Assembly (NCBI GenBank): GCA_913042065.1
Contig: CAJWKB010000024.1
Coordinates: 1-14,205 of the forward strand
Length of the DNA stretch: 14,205 nt
Direction of reading: 5' to 3'
Source: an uncultured Alphaproteobacteria bacterium
GTDB taxonomy: Bacteria; Pseudomonadota; Alphaproteobacteria; Puniceispirillales; Puniceispirillaceae
Numbering within the stretch: position 1 is the stretch's first letter; each line of letters begins with the position of its first letter. The position numbers and the translations under genes were made by a program. This document shows positions 1 to 8,235 of this stretch, in pieces. The notes under the pieces are model-generated. The model made no database searches. It was not told where the DNA came from and saw only the letters and a program-made list of their open reading frames with translations.

Positions 1-473
1 ATCTAGTCGTTATGTAAAATCAAAAACAAACAAGACGGACACTTTTCAGCAACGGCCTCTTGTATAAATTCTGCTTGTGCACTTTTTAACAGCTTTGGCG
101 TCTTATTTTGGCCGCCTTTTTTAACGCCTACCCAAGATCTAAAAGAATATCGTACCATGCTCGACCCATACCGATAACCTTATATGACCAGGTGTCACTC
201 ACGTTACAGCGTGCCACCCAGATGAGAGCTGCGAATACGTTGTCGATGCCGGATAGATCGCAAGCGAACGGACGTCACCAGTATTGGCTGAGTGATAGAA
301 CAACACCAAAACGTCGATAGAGTCTCATCCTGCCACCGTTCCAGCACCTTTGCTACACATACCGTTTAGCCGCTAGCGTACGCATAGCTGCCAACAGCCT
401 TCCATCTGCATCTTTTCACATGCACTCAAACCTGCTTATATGCGGCATTGTTTCCATTGCTATGGGTACCGAA
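1..473. other. Left-end stretch without a supported gene
   Basis: No reading frame here resembles a known protein. The only open stretch of note, about 70 codons on the plus strand at 108-320, has no ribosome binding site and a composition unlike a real gene. In many alphaproteobacteria trpG ends next to or overlapping trpD, but I see no TrpG or TrpE remnant on either strand. A short GC stem at 97-116 followed by six T (117-122) is too weak to call a terminator, and I see no tRNA, convincing promoter or trp leader peptide with clustered Trp codons. The trpDC promoter presumably lies here but cannot be placed. Confidence 0.5.
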
Positions 474-1517
474 ATGACCGACGTAATGAGAACCTCGCTG
501 TTGGCCCTTGTCGATGGCGACATTCCTCCACCTGACGCAATCAGGAGTTGTTTTGATGCCATTATGGAAGGAGAGGTCAGCCAGATCCAGATGTCAGCCT
601 TTCTAATCGCGCTGAAAATGCGCGGTGAGCGTGTCGAGGATATTGCCGACGCTGCCAGCGTAATGCGAGCCAAGGCCAGCGTTATCGAGGCACCAGCAGG
701 GGCCATGGATATTGTCGGCACCGGAGGTGATGGAATTGGCACCTACAACATCTCCACTGCAGCTGCGTTTGTTGTCGCAGGCTGCGGTATTCCTGTCGCC
801 AAGCATGGTAACAAGGCGATCTCATCCAAAAGCGGTGCAGCCGATGTACTGTCATGCCTAGGTATCAATCTTGATTGCGAAATGGCGCTCATTACCAGAG
901 CCCTTAAGGAAGCTGGGATCTGTTTTCTGATGGCTCCGCGCCATCATGCGGCAATGCGTCACGTTGGGCCGGTCCGTGCTGATCTTGGCGTTCGCACGAT
1001 CTTTAACCTGCTTGGGCCACTCGCCAATCCGGCACTTGTAAAGCGCATCATGGTCGGCGTGTTTGACCGAAAGTGGTGCCGCCCATTCGCCGAGGCGCTA
1101 GCGCAGCTCGGCACCACACATGCCTGGGTTGTGCATGGCTCTGACGGTCTTGACGAGGTCACCACTACTGGCCCCACCCATGTTGCCGCACTCTCCGGCG
1201 GTCAGATCAAAGAATTCATTATCAAACCTGGGGATATCGGCCTAAGCGAGGTCAGACTTGACGAGCTTCGTGGCGGCACAGCGGTACAAAACGCAGAGCA
1301 TCTCCGCGAACTGCTTGATGGGAACACCGGCCCCTATCGTGACATCGTGATATTTAATGCCGCTGCAGCACTTTTTGGCGGTGGGCATGCGTCCTCGCTG
1401 AGTGATGCTGCAGCCTTGGCCACCGCCTCTTTGAACGAAGGTTGCGCGCGGGATGCGCTCAATGCCCTTGTTAGCATCACAAACACTCCTACAAAATCAG
1501 AAGGAGGATCAAATTGA
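474..1517 (+). CDS. trpD: Anthranilate phosphoribosyltransferase
   Basis: TrpD transfers the phosphoribosyl group of PRPP to anthranilate, the second committed step of cytoplasmic tryptophan synthesis. The family signatures are in order: the PRPP-binding glycine loop GTGGDG (residues 82-87 from the chosen start), the KHGNK...SSKSGAADVLSCLG segment (110-130), then the MAPRHH / GPVRADLGVRTIFNLLGPLANP block, and HGSDGLDE (221-228). The ATG at 474 is chosen because it gives MTDV... and 347 residues, close to the usual family length. In-frame ATGs at 420 and 462 would add 18 or 4 residues that do not look like TrpD. No candidate start has a strong Shine-Dalgarno, so the exact start is uncertain. 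The stop overlaps the trpC start. The normal partners trpE and trpG are not upstream in this window. Confidence 0.96.
   Translation: MTDVMRTSLLALVDGDIPPPDAIRSCFDAIMEGEVSQIQMSAFLIALKMRGERVEDIADAASVMRAKASVIEAPAGAMDIVGTGGDGIGTYNISTAAAFVVAGCGIPVAKHGNKAISSKSGAADVLSCLGINLDCEMALITRALKEAGICFLMAPRHHAAMRHVGPVRADLGVRTIFNLLGPLANPALVKRIMVGVFDRKWCRPFAEALAQLGTTHAWVVHGSDGLDEVTTTGPTHVAALSGGQIKEFIIKPGDIGLSEVRLDELRGGTAVQNAEHLRELLDGNTGPYRDIVIFNAAAALFGGGHASSLSDAAALATASLNEGCARDALNALVSITNTPTKSEGGSN
1501..1507 (+). promoter_or_regulatory. Strong ribosome binding site of trpC
   Basis: A full AAGGAGG lies inside the end of trpD, nine bases before the ATG at 1517. It decides the trpC start: the in-frame TTG at 1514 is only six bases from it and is less likely. 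The arrangement TGATG, where the trpD stop shares a base with the trpC start, points to translational coupling. Confidence 0.85.
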
Positions 1518-2326
1518 TGGCTGACATACTGGCAAAGATTATTTCTGGAAAACGTGATGAGGTCGCCACCCTCAAACAGACTAGCAGCATGGCCGATCTA
1601 GACCGGGCGGCAAGAGTGGCCTCGCCAGTACGTGGCTTTACAGCAGCACTGACGGCAGCTGCAGCCAGCGGCTACGGCCTTATCGCCGAATTGAAAAAAG
1701 CCTCACCCTCAAGAGGTCTTATCAGGCCTGATTTCACGCCCGAGGACCTTGCCGTAGCCTTTGAGGCAGGTGGAGCGACATGTCTTTCGGTGCTGACCGA
1801 TAGCCTTTGGTTTCAAGGCACGCCAGAATATTTGGTGGCTGCGCGCAATGCCGTATCCCTTCCTGTACTACGTAAGGATTTCATGATAGATCCATTTCAA
1901 ATTGTCGAAGCCAGAGCCCTCGGCGCCGATTGCATCTTGCTAATTATGGCAGCGCTTGATGACGTTCTTGCCGCTGAGCTTGAAGCCTGCGCAAATGATT
2001 ATGGCATGGATGTACTGATCGAAGTGCATGATGTTACCGAGCTAGCCCGTGCCTGCCGCCTCAATTCGCCGCTGATGGGTATCAACAATCGCAATCTAAA
2101 GACAATGGAAATCTCGCTTGATGTTGGCGAGGCCATGCTACCGCGTCTACCGGCTGACCGCATTGCCGTCGCCGAAAGCGGACTGTTTTCTCCGACAGAC
2201 CTCTCCCGCATGGCGCAATCAGGGGCACGCTGTTTTTTGATCGGTGAGTCGCTGATGCGGGCCAATGATGTTGCTGCGGCAACACGGGCGATAATCGCCA
2301 ACCCTGTTGCCACGTTAGTAAAATAA
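1517..2326 (+). CDS. trpC: Indole-3-glycerol phosphate synthase
   Basis: TrpC closes the ring of 1-(2-carboxyphenylamino)-1-deoxyribulose 5-phosphate to give indole-3-glycerol phosphate. The 269-residue protein is a stand-alone (beta/alpha)8 enzyme with no TrpF fusion. The active-site segments are all visible: AELKKASPSRG with E58 and K60, VLRKDF with K120, LIEV with E169, GINNRNL with N190/N191, AESG with E220 and S221, and the phosphate-binding FLIGESLM near 240-247. These match the catalytic Glu/Lys/Asn/Ser set known for the family. The start is set by the AAGGAGG at 1501. It shares one base with trpD, so the two are surely one operon. A 54-base gap separates it from moaC, an arrangement common in alphaproteobacteria. 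Confidence 0.97.
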   Translation: MADILAKIISGKRDEVATLKQTSSMADLDRAARVASPVRGFTAALTAAAASGYGLIAELKKASPSRGLIRPDFTPEDLAVAFEAGGATCLSVLTDSLWFQGTPEYLVAARNAVSLPVLRKDFMIDPFQIVEARALGADCILLIMAALDDVLAAELEACANDYGMDVLIEVHDVTELARACRLNSPLMGINNRNLKTMEISLDVGEAMLPRLPADRIAVAESGLFSPTDLSRMAQSGARCFLIGESLMRANDVAAATRAIIANPVATLVK

Positions 2327-2380
2327 TTTTTTGGTTTAACCATGATTACGAGACAGATATTTTAACGGAGATCCCTGCTG

Positions 2381-2857
2381 ATGGCCAACTTTACGCATTT
2401 TGATGGTGACGGCGAAGCCCATATGGTTAATGTCAGTGAAAAAATGGTGACGGCGCGGCGCGCGATTGCTTGCAGCGAGATTGTGATGCAGCAGGAAACA
2501 CTCGCGATGATCACTGATGGCACCACGAAAAAGGGTGATGTGCTAGCAGTTGCACGCCTTGCCGGTATCATGGGGGCAAAACAGACAGCCGCACTGATCC
2601 CACTCTGTCATCCGCTAGGCCTTGACCATGTCACGCTCGCCCTCGACCCTGATGCCAGCCTTCCCGGAGTCCGCATCACTGCAAGTTGCGCTGTTTCCGG
2701 GCGGACAGGTATCGAGATGGAGGCAATGACCGCTGCCTCGGTGGCCGCGCTGACGATCTACGACATGTGCAAAGCAATTGACCGCCATATGGTAGTAACA
2801 AATATCCGGCTGATACATAAATCGGGGGGTAGCTCAGGTGAGTTCAATGCGAGCTGA
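2381..2857 (+). CDS. moaC: Cyclic pyranopterin monophosphate synthase MoaC
   Basis: MoaC acts after MoaA to convert 3',8-cyclo-7,8-dihydro-GTP to cyclic pyranopterin monophosphate in molybdenum cofactor synthesis. The 158-residue protein has the usual family length and aligns so closely with E. coli MoaC that the key residues carry the same numbers: K51, C76-H77 in LIPLCHPL, E112 and E114 in GIEMEA, D128 and K131 in YDMCKA, and K147 in HKSGG. The start is supported by GGAG at 2367-2370, ten bases upstream. The 3' end overlaps moeA, so the two cofactor genes are probably co-translated. moaA, moaB, moaD and moaE are not in the window. Confidence 0.97.
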   Translation: MANFTHFDGDGEAHMVNVSEKMVTARRAIACSEIVMQQETLAMITDGTTKKGDVLAVARLAGIMGAKQTAALIPLCHPLGLDHVTLALDPDASLPGVRITASCAVSGRTGIEMEAMTAASVAALTIYDMCKAIDRHMVVTNIRLIHKSGGSSGEFNAS

Positions 2858-4133
2858 AACAGCCGGCACCCGGGGGCCACTGCTGCCAGTTGACGCGGCG
2901 CTGGCACGCATCCTTGGCAGCCTGACTCGTACCAACATCGAACAGGTACCACTGCAGGCAGCGCATCGCCGGATACTAGCCGCACCCTTAGCCTCAAGAC
3001 TGACCCTTCCTGAACAGGCGGTCTCAGCAATGGATGGATACGCGGTAAATACTGCCGATTGCCAGGCGGCCTTGGCTGACGGGCTAGCCACCCTTACTCG
3101 CATCGGCGAATCTGCTGCCGGTCATCCCTGGACAGGCCAACTTAAAAGCGGCACTGCTGTTCGAATTTTTACCGGCGCGGTGCTGCCTGACGGTGCTGAC
3201 TCCGTCGTTCTACAGGAAGATGTCACCGCTAGCGCTGAACAGGATGGCGCCGATATCACCCTAACCCAAGCACCGATAAAGGGGCAGTTTATCCGGCCGG
3301 CTGGTCTTGATGTTCAAGCTGGCACCGAAATTCTGGCTGCCGGCACGCCGCTCTCGGCAAGAGCACTGGCGCTGGCACTCTCGACCGGTCATATCGAGGC
3401 AGCCTTCCATGCCCGTCCACGGGTTGGCATCCTCTCGACCGGTGACGAGCTAGTAAATCCAGGTGACACGCCCCGCCTAGGTCAGATCATTTCTTCAAAT
3501 GCCGCGTATCTTGAAGCGTTTGTTAACGCCTGCGGCGCCATTGCCGTGCCACTTGGAATTGCCCGTGACCAGCCAGGCGCGATGCTTGCTCGCGTGCGCG
3601 ATGTCGAAGCACCACTTGATCTAATCGTCACCACTGGCGGAGCCTCGGTTGGCGCGCACGATCACATCGTCTCCGATCTGTCCGCTGTCGACACTTTGAA
3701 TAGTACTACAGTTACCAATTCGCTTAATTTTTGGAAGATTGCGATGCGGCCGGGAAAGCCGTTGATTTCCGGTTACGTTAACAGCATTCCGCTTCTTGGT
3801 CTGCCAGGCAATCCAGTTTCCAGCGTTGTCTGCGCGCTGATTTTTCTACGCCCAGCCATCCTGCATATGGCAGGCGGTGCGCCTGTTGATGATTTTTTGA
3901 CAGGGCGCTTAGCAAGCCCGCTCGCAGTCAATGACCAGCGTCAGGACTATCTCCGGGCTCGCCTCAGCCACGCCCGAAATGATCTGCCACTTATCACTCC
4001 CTTTCAACGTCAAGACAGCTCGATGATCTCTGTTCTATCGCGTTCTGACGCTCTGATAATCCGCCCGCCCTTTGATGCGGCCCGTGTCCCCGGTGATCTT
4101 GTCACATTTCTTCCAATCCCGCACCTTCTATGA
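2838..4133 (+). CDS. moeA: Molybdopterin molybdotransferase MoeA
   Basis: MoeA inserts molybdate into adenylylated molybdopterin, the last common step of Mo-cofactor synthesis. Family motifs appear in order: AMDGYA (64-69), the TGAVLPDGADSVV loop (112-124), STGDELV (200-206), TTGGASVG (265-272), MRPGKP (303-308) and GLPGNPVSS (321-329), followed by the C-terminal beta domain. The start is either GTG 2838, preceded by a G-rich run about nine bases away, or ATG 2847. They differ by three residues and both overlap the end of moaC (by 20 or 11 bases). At 431 residues from the GTG it is slightly longer than typical MoeA. It is the last gene of the trpDC-moaC-moeA group before the lexA promoter. 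Confidence 0.96.
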   Translation: MSSMRAETAGTRGPLLPVDAALARILGSLTRTNIEQVPLQAAHRRILAAPLASRLTLPEQAVSAMDGYAVNTADCQAALADGLATLTRIGESAAGHPWTGQLKSGTAVRIFTGAVLPDGADSVVLQEDVTASAEQDGADITLTQAPIKGQFIRPAGLDVQAGTEILAAGTPLSARALALALSTGHIEAAFHARPRVGILSTGDELVNPGDTPRLGQIISSNAAYLEAFVNACGAIAVPLGIARDQPGAMLARVRDVEAPLDLIVTTGGASVGAHDHIVSDLSAVDTLNSTTVTNSLNFWKIAMRPGKPLISGYVNSIPLLGLPGNPVSSVVCALIFLRPAILHMAGGAPVDDFLTGRLASPLAVNDQRQDYLRARLSHARNDLPLITPFQRQDSSMISVLSRSDALIIRPPFDAARVPGDLVTFLPIPHLL

Positions 4134-4211
4134 GACGCCCGCAGCTTATATTCTTCTCGGGAATACTGGTCTTGTTCTTTTCAACCTTTGGTCAGGTTTA
4201 TGTTCTTCTGC

Positions 4212-4240
4212 TTGACATTACGAACAAAAGAAAATAGAAC
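4212..4240 (+). promoter_or_regulatory. Predicted sigma70-type promoter of lexA
   Basis: A perfect -35 box TTGACA (4212-4217) is followed, after exactly 17 bases, by TAGAAC (4235-4240), which matches four of six positions of the -10 consensus. It lies 32 bases before the lexA start codon, and the -10 overlaps the SOS operator. The promoter is inferred from sequence only. Confidence 0.65.
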
Positions 4241-4251
4241 ATAACGCGAAC
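4237..4251. promoter_or_regulatory. LexA operator (alphaproteobacterial SOS box)
   Basis: GAAC-N7-GAAC is read on the plus strand (GAAC at 4237-4240 and 4248-4251), which is GTTC-N7-GTTC on the minus strand. This direct repeat is the established LexA recognition site of alphaproteobacteria, unlike the CTGT-N8-ACAG palindrome of E. coli. It overlaps the predicted -10 box and ends 20 bases before the lexA ATG, as expected for autorepression. A further GAAC at 4222-4225 lies 11 bases upstream of the first half-site, so it is out of register with the N7 spacing. Confidence 0.82.
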
Positions 4252-4271
4252 GTGAATAGTTGGAGAGCAAC

Positions 4272-4907
4272 ATGCTAACCCACAAACAAAGCGAGCTTCT
4301 TGATTTTTTAGTCCGCCATACAGCGGAACATGATGTGCCACCATCCTTTGATGAAATGCGTGATGCTCTCGGCCTTGCCTCTAAATCAGGCGTCCACCGT
4401 CTAGTGTCCGGGTTGGAAGAACGCGGCTATATTCGCCGCCTTGCCAACCGCGCCCGCGCAATAGAAATTCTTCGCAAGGGCGGCGCGCCCTCACCGGTAG
4501 CCCAACTCGTCGCCGCCAATGCCGAGGCGGTGACACTCCCACTTCTTGGTCGGATTGCTGCAGGAGCTCCAATTGAGGCGTTGAGCGACCCTACAAGCCA
4601 TCTAGAAGTTCCAGCTAGCATGCTAGGCAATGGTGAACATTTTGCCCTCGAAATCGTTGGTGATTCGATGATTGAGGCAGGCATTCTAAATGGTGACACT
4701 GTCGTTATCGAACGCGCTCGCAATGCTAATCACGGGGAAATTGTTGTCGCTCTGATTAACAAACAAGAGGCAACGCTGAAAACTTTGTTAAAGGAGCCAG
4801 GACGGATCGGGCTGAAAGCTGCCAATTCGAGCTATGAAACCCGTTATTTTGAGACCAACGCTGTCGAGATACAAGGCAAACTCGCCGGTCTAATCCGCAA
4901 CTATTAA
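4272..4907 (+). CDS. lexA: LexA repressor, SOS regulator and self-cleaving protease
   Basis: LexA represses SOS genes and cleaves itself when RecA filaments form on damaged DNA. The protein has 211 residues from ATG 4272, which gives MLTHKQSELLDF, the normal family start, with GGAG at 4262-4265 six bases upstream. An in-frame TTG at 4260 is less likely. The winged helix-turn-helix covers about residues 1-65. The self-cleavage site is the Ala97-Gly98 bond in GRIAAGAP, and the Ser/Lys dyad is S132 (VGDSM) and K170 (ATLK). All parts needed for repression and autocleavage are therefore present. The SOS box in its own promoter indicates autoregulation. Its place after moeA is typical for alphaproteobacteria. 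Confidence 0.97.
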   Translation: MLTHKQSELLDFLVRHTAEHDVPPSFDEMRDALGLASKSGVHRLVSGLEERGYIRRLANRARAIEILRKGGAPSPVAQLVAANAEAVTLPLLGRIAAGAPIEALSDPTSHLEVPASMLGNGEHFALEIVGDSMIEAGILNGDTVVIERARNANHGEIVVALINKQEATLKTLLKEPGRIGLKAANSSYETRYFETNAVEIQGKLAGLIRNY

Positions 4908-5453
4908 TTTTGTTGTCAGGTCAGTTGCTAGTCCACCTCTGTTAGTACGTTATTTTTAATTTTTTGGTAATTTCTTGATGCTTTCACGCTTAGCCCATAT
5001 TCTATCAAATTGTTATTAAGCCCCACGTTTAACGACGGGAAAAGCCTAATAGTAACTACTCCATATTCTTCGAAAATATTAAGAAAATTTTTGTCCTACA
5101 GCTGAGCAACCTCAATCGCCGCCATCCAACGAGTAAAGCACAACGACAGACCTTTGTCGCTTTGACAAGGATTTCCAAGCACTGCCCAATGTTCAAAAAC
5201 AGCCAACTTCTGATCGCTGTAACCAAGCAGTGTAAACATGGTCAGCTCGAACCAGCACGGCCCCTTCGATCAACCCAGTAAAGTGGATCAGGATCTAGTA
5301 TTCGCTTAAAATCAACAGCATTGCCCAGCTTTTCCCTCGCCTTTTATTGAGGGTGTGATGTAGGATCCCCGCGTAAATTCTCCGTCTTTAACCAAACTCA
5401 TAGTTACAATAATCTGTTAGGCGGCAAACTAACATGAAGGGTATCAGTGTATT
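4908..5453. other. Gap of 546 bases between lexA and gltX, no confident gene
   Basis: The first half (to about 5100) is AT-rich without an open frame. The second half has a more gene-like composition, and on the minus strand a 47-codon open frame (5096-5239, starting MFTLLGYSD) has no recognisable family. An adjacent minus-strand frame is also open upstream of it (roughly 5190-5280), which could be a decayed gene with a frameshift. In many alphaproteobacteria comEC sits between lexA and gltX, so a relic of some gene is possible, but I cannot see ComEC motifs. A TACAAT at 5405-5410 could be the gltX -10 box but lacks a good -35. Confidence 0.45.
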
Positions 5454-6839
5454 ATGAATGTGGTTACACGTTTCGCGCCATCTCCAACCGGGTTTTTGCA
5501 CATTGGCGGGGCGCGAACCGCCCTATTCAACTGGCTGTTTGCACGCCGATACGGAGGACGTTATCTACTCCGTATCGAGGATACCGACCGCCAACGCTCA
5601 ACCGAGGCCGCAGTTAATGCCATTCATAACGGCCTTGAGTGGCTTGGTCTTGGCAGTGATGAACCCACGATCAGCCAATCTGCTCGGGCTAAACGCCATA
5701 TTGAAGTTGCCGACAGTCTAATTGCCACTGGCGCTGCCTATCGCTGTTATCTGAATGTAGCTGAGCTTGAGGCGCTCCGCAAAACTGCGAAGGCCAATGG
5801 TAACCCTGTACGCTCACCTTGGCGTGACCGGAGCGACGCCTTAACTTCTCCCTACGTCGTTCGAATGAAAATGCCTAATAATGGCAACACGACGATTACT
5901 GACCTGATTCAGGGCAAGGTGACAGTGCAGAACCAAAACCTTGATGACATGATCATCCTCCGCGCGGATGGAACGCCCACCTATATGCTAGCTGTCGTTG
6001 TCGATGATCATGACATGGGCATCACCCACGTTATCCGTGGTGATGACCATCTAAACAACGCGTTTCGTCAAATAATGGTCTATTGCGGCATGGGCTGGGA
6101 AATTCCCAAATTTGCACATGTTCCGCTAATTCATGGTGTTGATGGCGCGAAACTCTCAAAACGCCATGGCGCGCTTAGCGTCCAGAACTACCGCGATCAG
6201 GGTTATCTTTCCGACGCGATAGTCAATTACCTGCTACGTCTTGGCTGGAGTCATGGAGATGACGAGATAATCACTCGCGCGCAGGCAATTGACTGGTTTT
6301 CACTCGATGCCGTTGGTCGCGCTCCTGCACGCTTTGACCCAAAAAAGTTGGCAGACCTCAACGCACATTATCTTCGGTCCATGGATGATGACAGCCTCTT
6401 CGCCCTTATCGAGCCCCTCCTCACCCCGACCAGTATGGCCGGCAAAAAGCGGGTCAGGACCCTGATGCCGCTGTTGCGTGAGCGTGCCAGATCGCACCTC
6501 GATATTGTCGTTGCGGCGGCTTTTCTTCTGCATGATGGAGCGCCAGAACTCAATGAGAGTGCTCGCACCCTACTTGATCAAGCCGCGTGTGCCCGTCTTG
6601 CCGCGCTGATGGCAGCAGCACCTAAAACCGGTTGGAACATCGATAAGTTTCAGGCCTTTCTCTCCGAATGGCTCAGAGCCAATGACATGAAAATGAAAGA
6701 TATTGGCTTGCCGCTGCGCGCAGCTGTGACAGGAGCTGAACAATCACCATCGATTGTCGATATTATAGTAGCATTGGGGCGTGAAGAGACCATTCGACGT
6801 GTTGAGGAAACTTGCAAAAAACAGGGGGTTGGGGTATGA
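5454..6839 (+). CDS. gltX: Glutamyl-tRNA synthetase
   Basis: This class I aminoacyl-tRNA synthetase charges tRNA with glutamate in the cytoplasm. At 461 residues it has the normal family length. The Rossmann fold opens with TRFAPSPTGFLHIGGAR, in which HIGG (16-19) is the HIGH motif. The second ATP signature is KLSKR (233-237, the KMSKS equivalent) in GAKLSKRHG, and VIRGDDHL (193-200) is the conserved substrate-pocket segment. The CxC typical of zinc-binding GltX (near residue 98) is only a single Cys, so a zinc site is unlikely. The C-terminal anticodon-binding helical domain is complete. Alphaproteobacteria often have two GltX proteins, one of which may charge tRNA-Gln, and I cannot tell which this is. 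The start ATG has only a distant AAGGG (5437-5441). gltA follows after 78 bases. Confidence 0.96.
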   Translation: MNVVTRFAPSPTGFLHIGGARTALFNWLFARRYGGRYLLRIEDTDRQRSTEAAVNAIHNGLEWLGLGSDEPTISQSARAKRHIEVADSLIATGAAYRCYLNVAELEALRKTAKANGNPVRSPWRDRSDALTSPYVVRMKMPNNGNTTITDLIQGKVTVQNQNLDDMIILRADGTPTYMLAVVVDDHDMGITHVIRGDDHLNNAFRQIMVYCGMGWEIPKFAHVPLIHGVDGAKLSKRHGALSVQNYRDQGYLSDAIVNYLLRLGWSHGDDEIITRAQAIDWFSLDAVGRAPARFDPKKLADLNAHYLRSMDDDSLFALIEPLLTPTSMAGKKRVRTLMPLLRERARSHLDIVVAAAFLLHDGAPELNESARTLLDQAACARLAALMAAAPKTGWNIDKFQAFLSEWLRANDMKMKDIGLPLRAAVTGAEQSPSIVDIIVALGREETIRRVEETCKKQGVGV

Positions 6840-6907
6840 CAGCATACTCCGTACCGACGCAGAACGGATGAAAATTCCGCGTTGTTATTTTCATACCGCA
6901 GTCCTTA

Positions 6908-6911
6908 GAGG
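6908..6911 (+). promoter_or_regulatory. Ribosome binding site of gltA
   Basis: GAGG lies six bases before the ATG at 6918 and supports that start over later in-frame ATGs. Confidence 0.6.
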
Positions 6912-6917
6912 TCGATT

Positions 6918-8225
6918 ATGACAACCAATGCGAATTCGAAAAAAACGATCACATTATCCAACGACCGTACTGGTGAAAGCTTTGCCTTGTCCACCCTGCA
7001 GGGTAGCATTGGTCCAGATGTCATCGATATCCGCGATCTCTATGGTAAAAGCGGCATGTTCACCTTTGACCCCGGATATGGGGCTACAGGCTCTTGCCTT
7101 TCAGGGCTAACTTACATTGACGGCGACCAAGGTATTCTATTGCATCGTGGTTATGCAATTGAGGAGTTAGCCGAAAAATCCGATTTCCTCGAATTAGCCT
7201 ATCTACTGCTTGAGGGCGAACTGCCAGATACTGAGCAAAAAGCCGATTTCGACACCGCGATCACGCGCCATACGATGGTCAATGAACAGCTCTCGATCTT
7301 TTTTCGCGGCTTCCGCCGCGATGCTCATCCAATGGCAATCATGTGTGGCGTTGTAGGCGCACTTTCAGCCTTTTATCACGACTCAACGGATATTCACGAC
7401 CCCCAGCAAAGAATGATCGCATCCCGCCGGCTGATTGCGAAGATCCCAACTTTGGCAGCGATGGCCTATAAGTATTCAGTCGGCCAGCCCTTCAACCATC
7501 CGCGTAATAATCTGACATATGCCGAAAATTTCCTGCATATGTGTTTTGCAGTCCCAGCCGAGGATTTTCACGTCAGTCCCATCCTTGCTGACGCTATGGA
7601 TAAGATTTTCATCTTACATGCCGATCATGAGCAGAATGCCTCCACCTCTACCGTGCGTCTCGCTGGCTCGTCTGGGGCCAATCCATTTGCCTGCATTGCA
7701 GCTGGAATTGCGTCCCTCTGGGGGCCAGCACATGGCGGCGCGAATGAGGCCGTACTCAACATGCTTACCGAGATAGGGCATAAAGATAACATAGGAGAAT
7801 ACGTCGCTAAGGCGCGCAATAAAGATGACGCTTTTCGGCTGTTTGGCTTTGGCCATAGAGTCTACAAGAATTTCGACCCTCGCGCCAAAGTTCTGCGTGA
7901 TTCCTGTCACGAGGTACTTGCCAGCCTCGGTGTCACCGACCCGCTTCTTGAGATTGCGATGGAGCTTGAAAAAATAGCTCTTAGAGATGAATATTTTATA
8001 GAAAAAAAACTCTATCCAAATGTTGATTTTTATTCTGGTATAATCCTCAAGGCGATGGGCTTTCCAACATCAATGTTCACTGTCCTTTTTGCTGTCGCCC
8101 GCACCGTCGGTTGGGTTGCGCAATGGAACGAGATGATAAAAGACCCGTCACAGCGCATAGGCCGACCCCGACAGCTCTACACCGGACCGACACTACGTGG
8201 CTATACTACCATTGACAAACGTTGA
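6918..8225 (+). CDS. gltA: Citrate synthase, type II (hexameric)
   Basis: GltA condenses oxaloacetate with acetyl-CoA to citrate, the entry step of the TCA cycle. The 435-residue protein has the full type II Gram-negative layout: an N-terminal beta domain ([18 protein letters not shown], about 37-54), then the helical catalytic domain. The three catalytic residues are H272 ([11 protein letters not shown]), H313 ([14 protein letters not shown]) and D370 (YPNVDFYSG), equivalent to E. coli H264, H305 and D362. The [10 protein letters not shown] segment (234-243) is also intact. The start is supported by GAGG at 6908. The gene ends 10 bases from the end of the convergent lpxB. It may be co-transcribed with gltX across the 78-base gap, because I see no clear terminator or promoter there. 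Confidence 0.97.
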   Translation: MTTNANSKKTITLSNDRTGESFALSTLQGSIGPDVIDIRDLYGKSGMFTFDPGYGATGSCLSGLTYIDGDQGILLHRGYAIEELAEKSDFLELAYLLLEGELPDTEQKADFDTAITRHTMVNEQLSIFFRGFRRDAHPMAIMCGVVGALSAFYHDSTDIHDPQQRMIASRRLIAKIPTLAAMAYKYSVGQPFNHPRNNLTYAENFLHMCFAVPAEDFHVSPILADAMDKIFILHADHEQNASTSTVRLAGSSGANPFACIAAGIASLWGPAHGGANEAVLNMLTEIGHKDNIGEYVAKARNKDDAFRLFGFGHRVYKNFDPRAKVLRDSCHEVLASLGVTDPLLEIAMELEKIALRDEYFIEKKLYPNVDFYSGIILKAMGFPTSMFTVLFAVARTVGWVAQWNEMIKDPSQRIGRPRQLYTGPTLRGYTTIDKR

Positions 8226-8235
8226 TAAAACGTAA

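Noticed and set aside
97..122. Possible rho-independent terminator: GGCG / CGCC stem followed by six T
   Set aside because: The stem is only four base pairs with a 12-base loop, too weak, and no gene is visible upstream of it.
108..320. Seventy-codon plus-strand frame near the left end
   Set aside because: It has no ribosome binding site, an odd composition (rich in Arg, Thr and Ser) and no recognisable motif.
4134..4271. Possible CTGT-N8-ACAG (E. coli type) LexA site in front of lexA
   Set aside because: No such palindrome is present. The alphaproteobacterial GTTC-N7-GTTC form is found instead.
5151..5170. Hairpin CCTT-T-GTC / GAC-AAGG in the lexA-gltX gap
   Set aside because: Seven pairs with a bulge and no T run on either side, so it is not a terminator. 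It is short enough to be chance.
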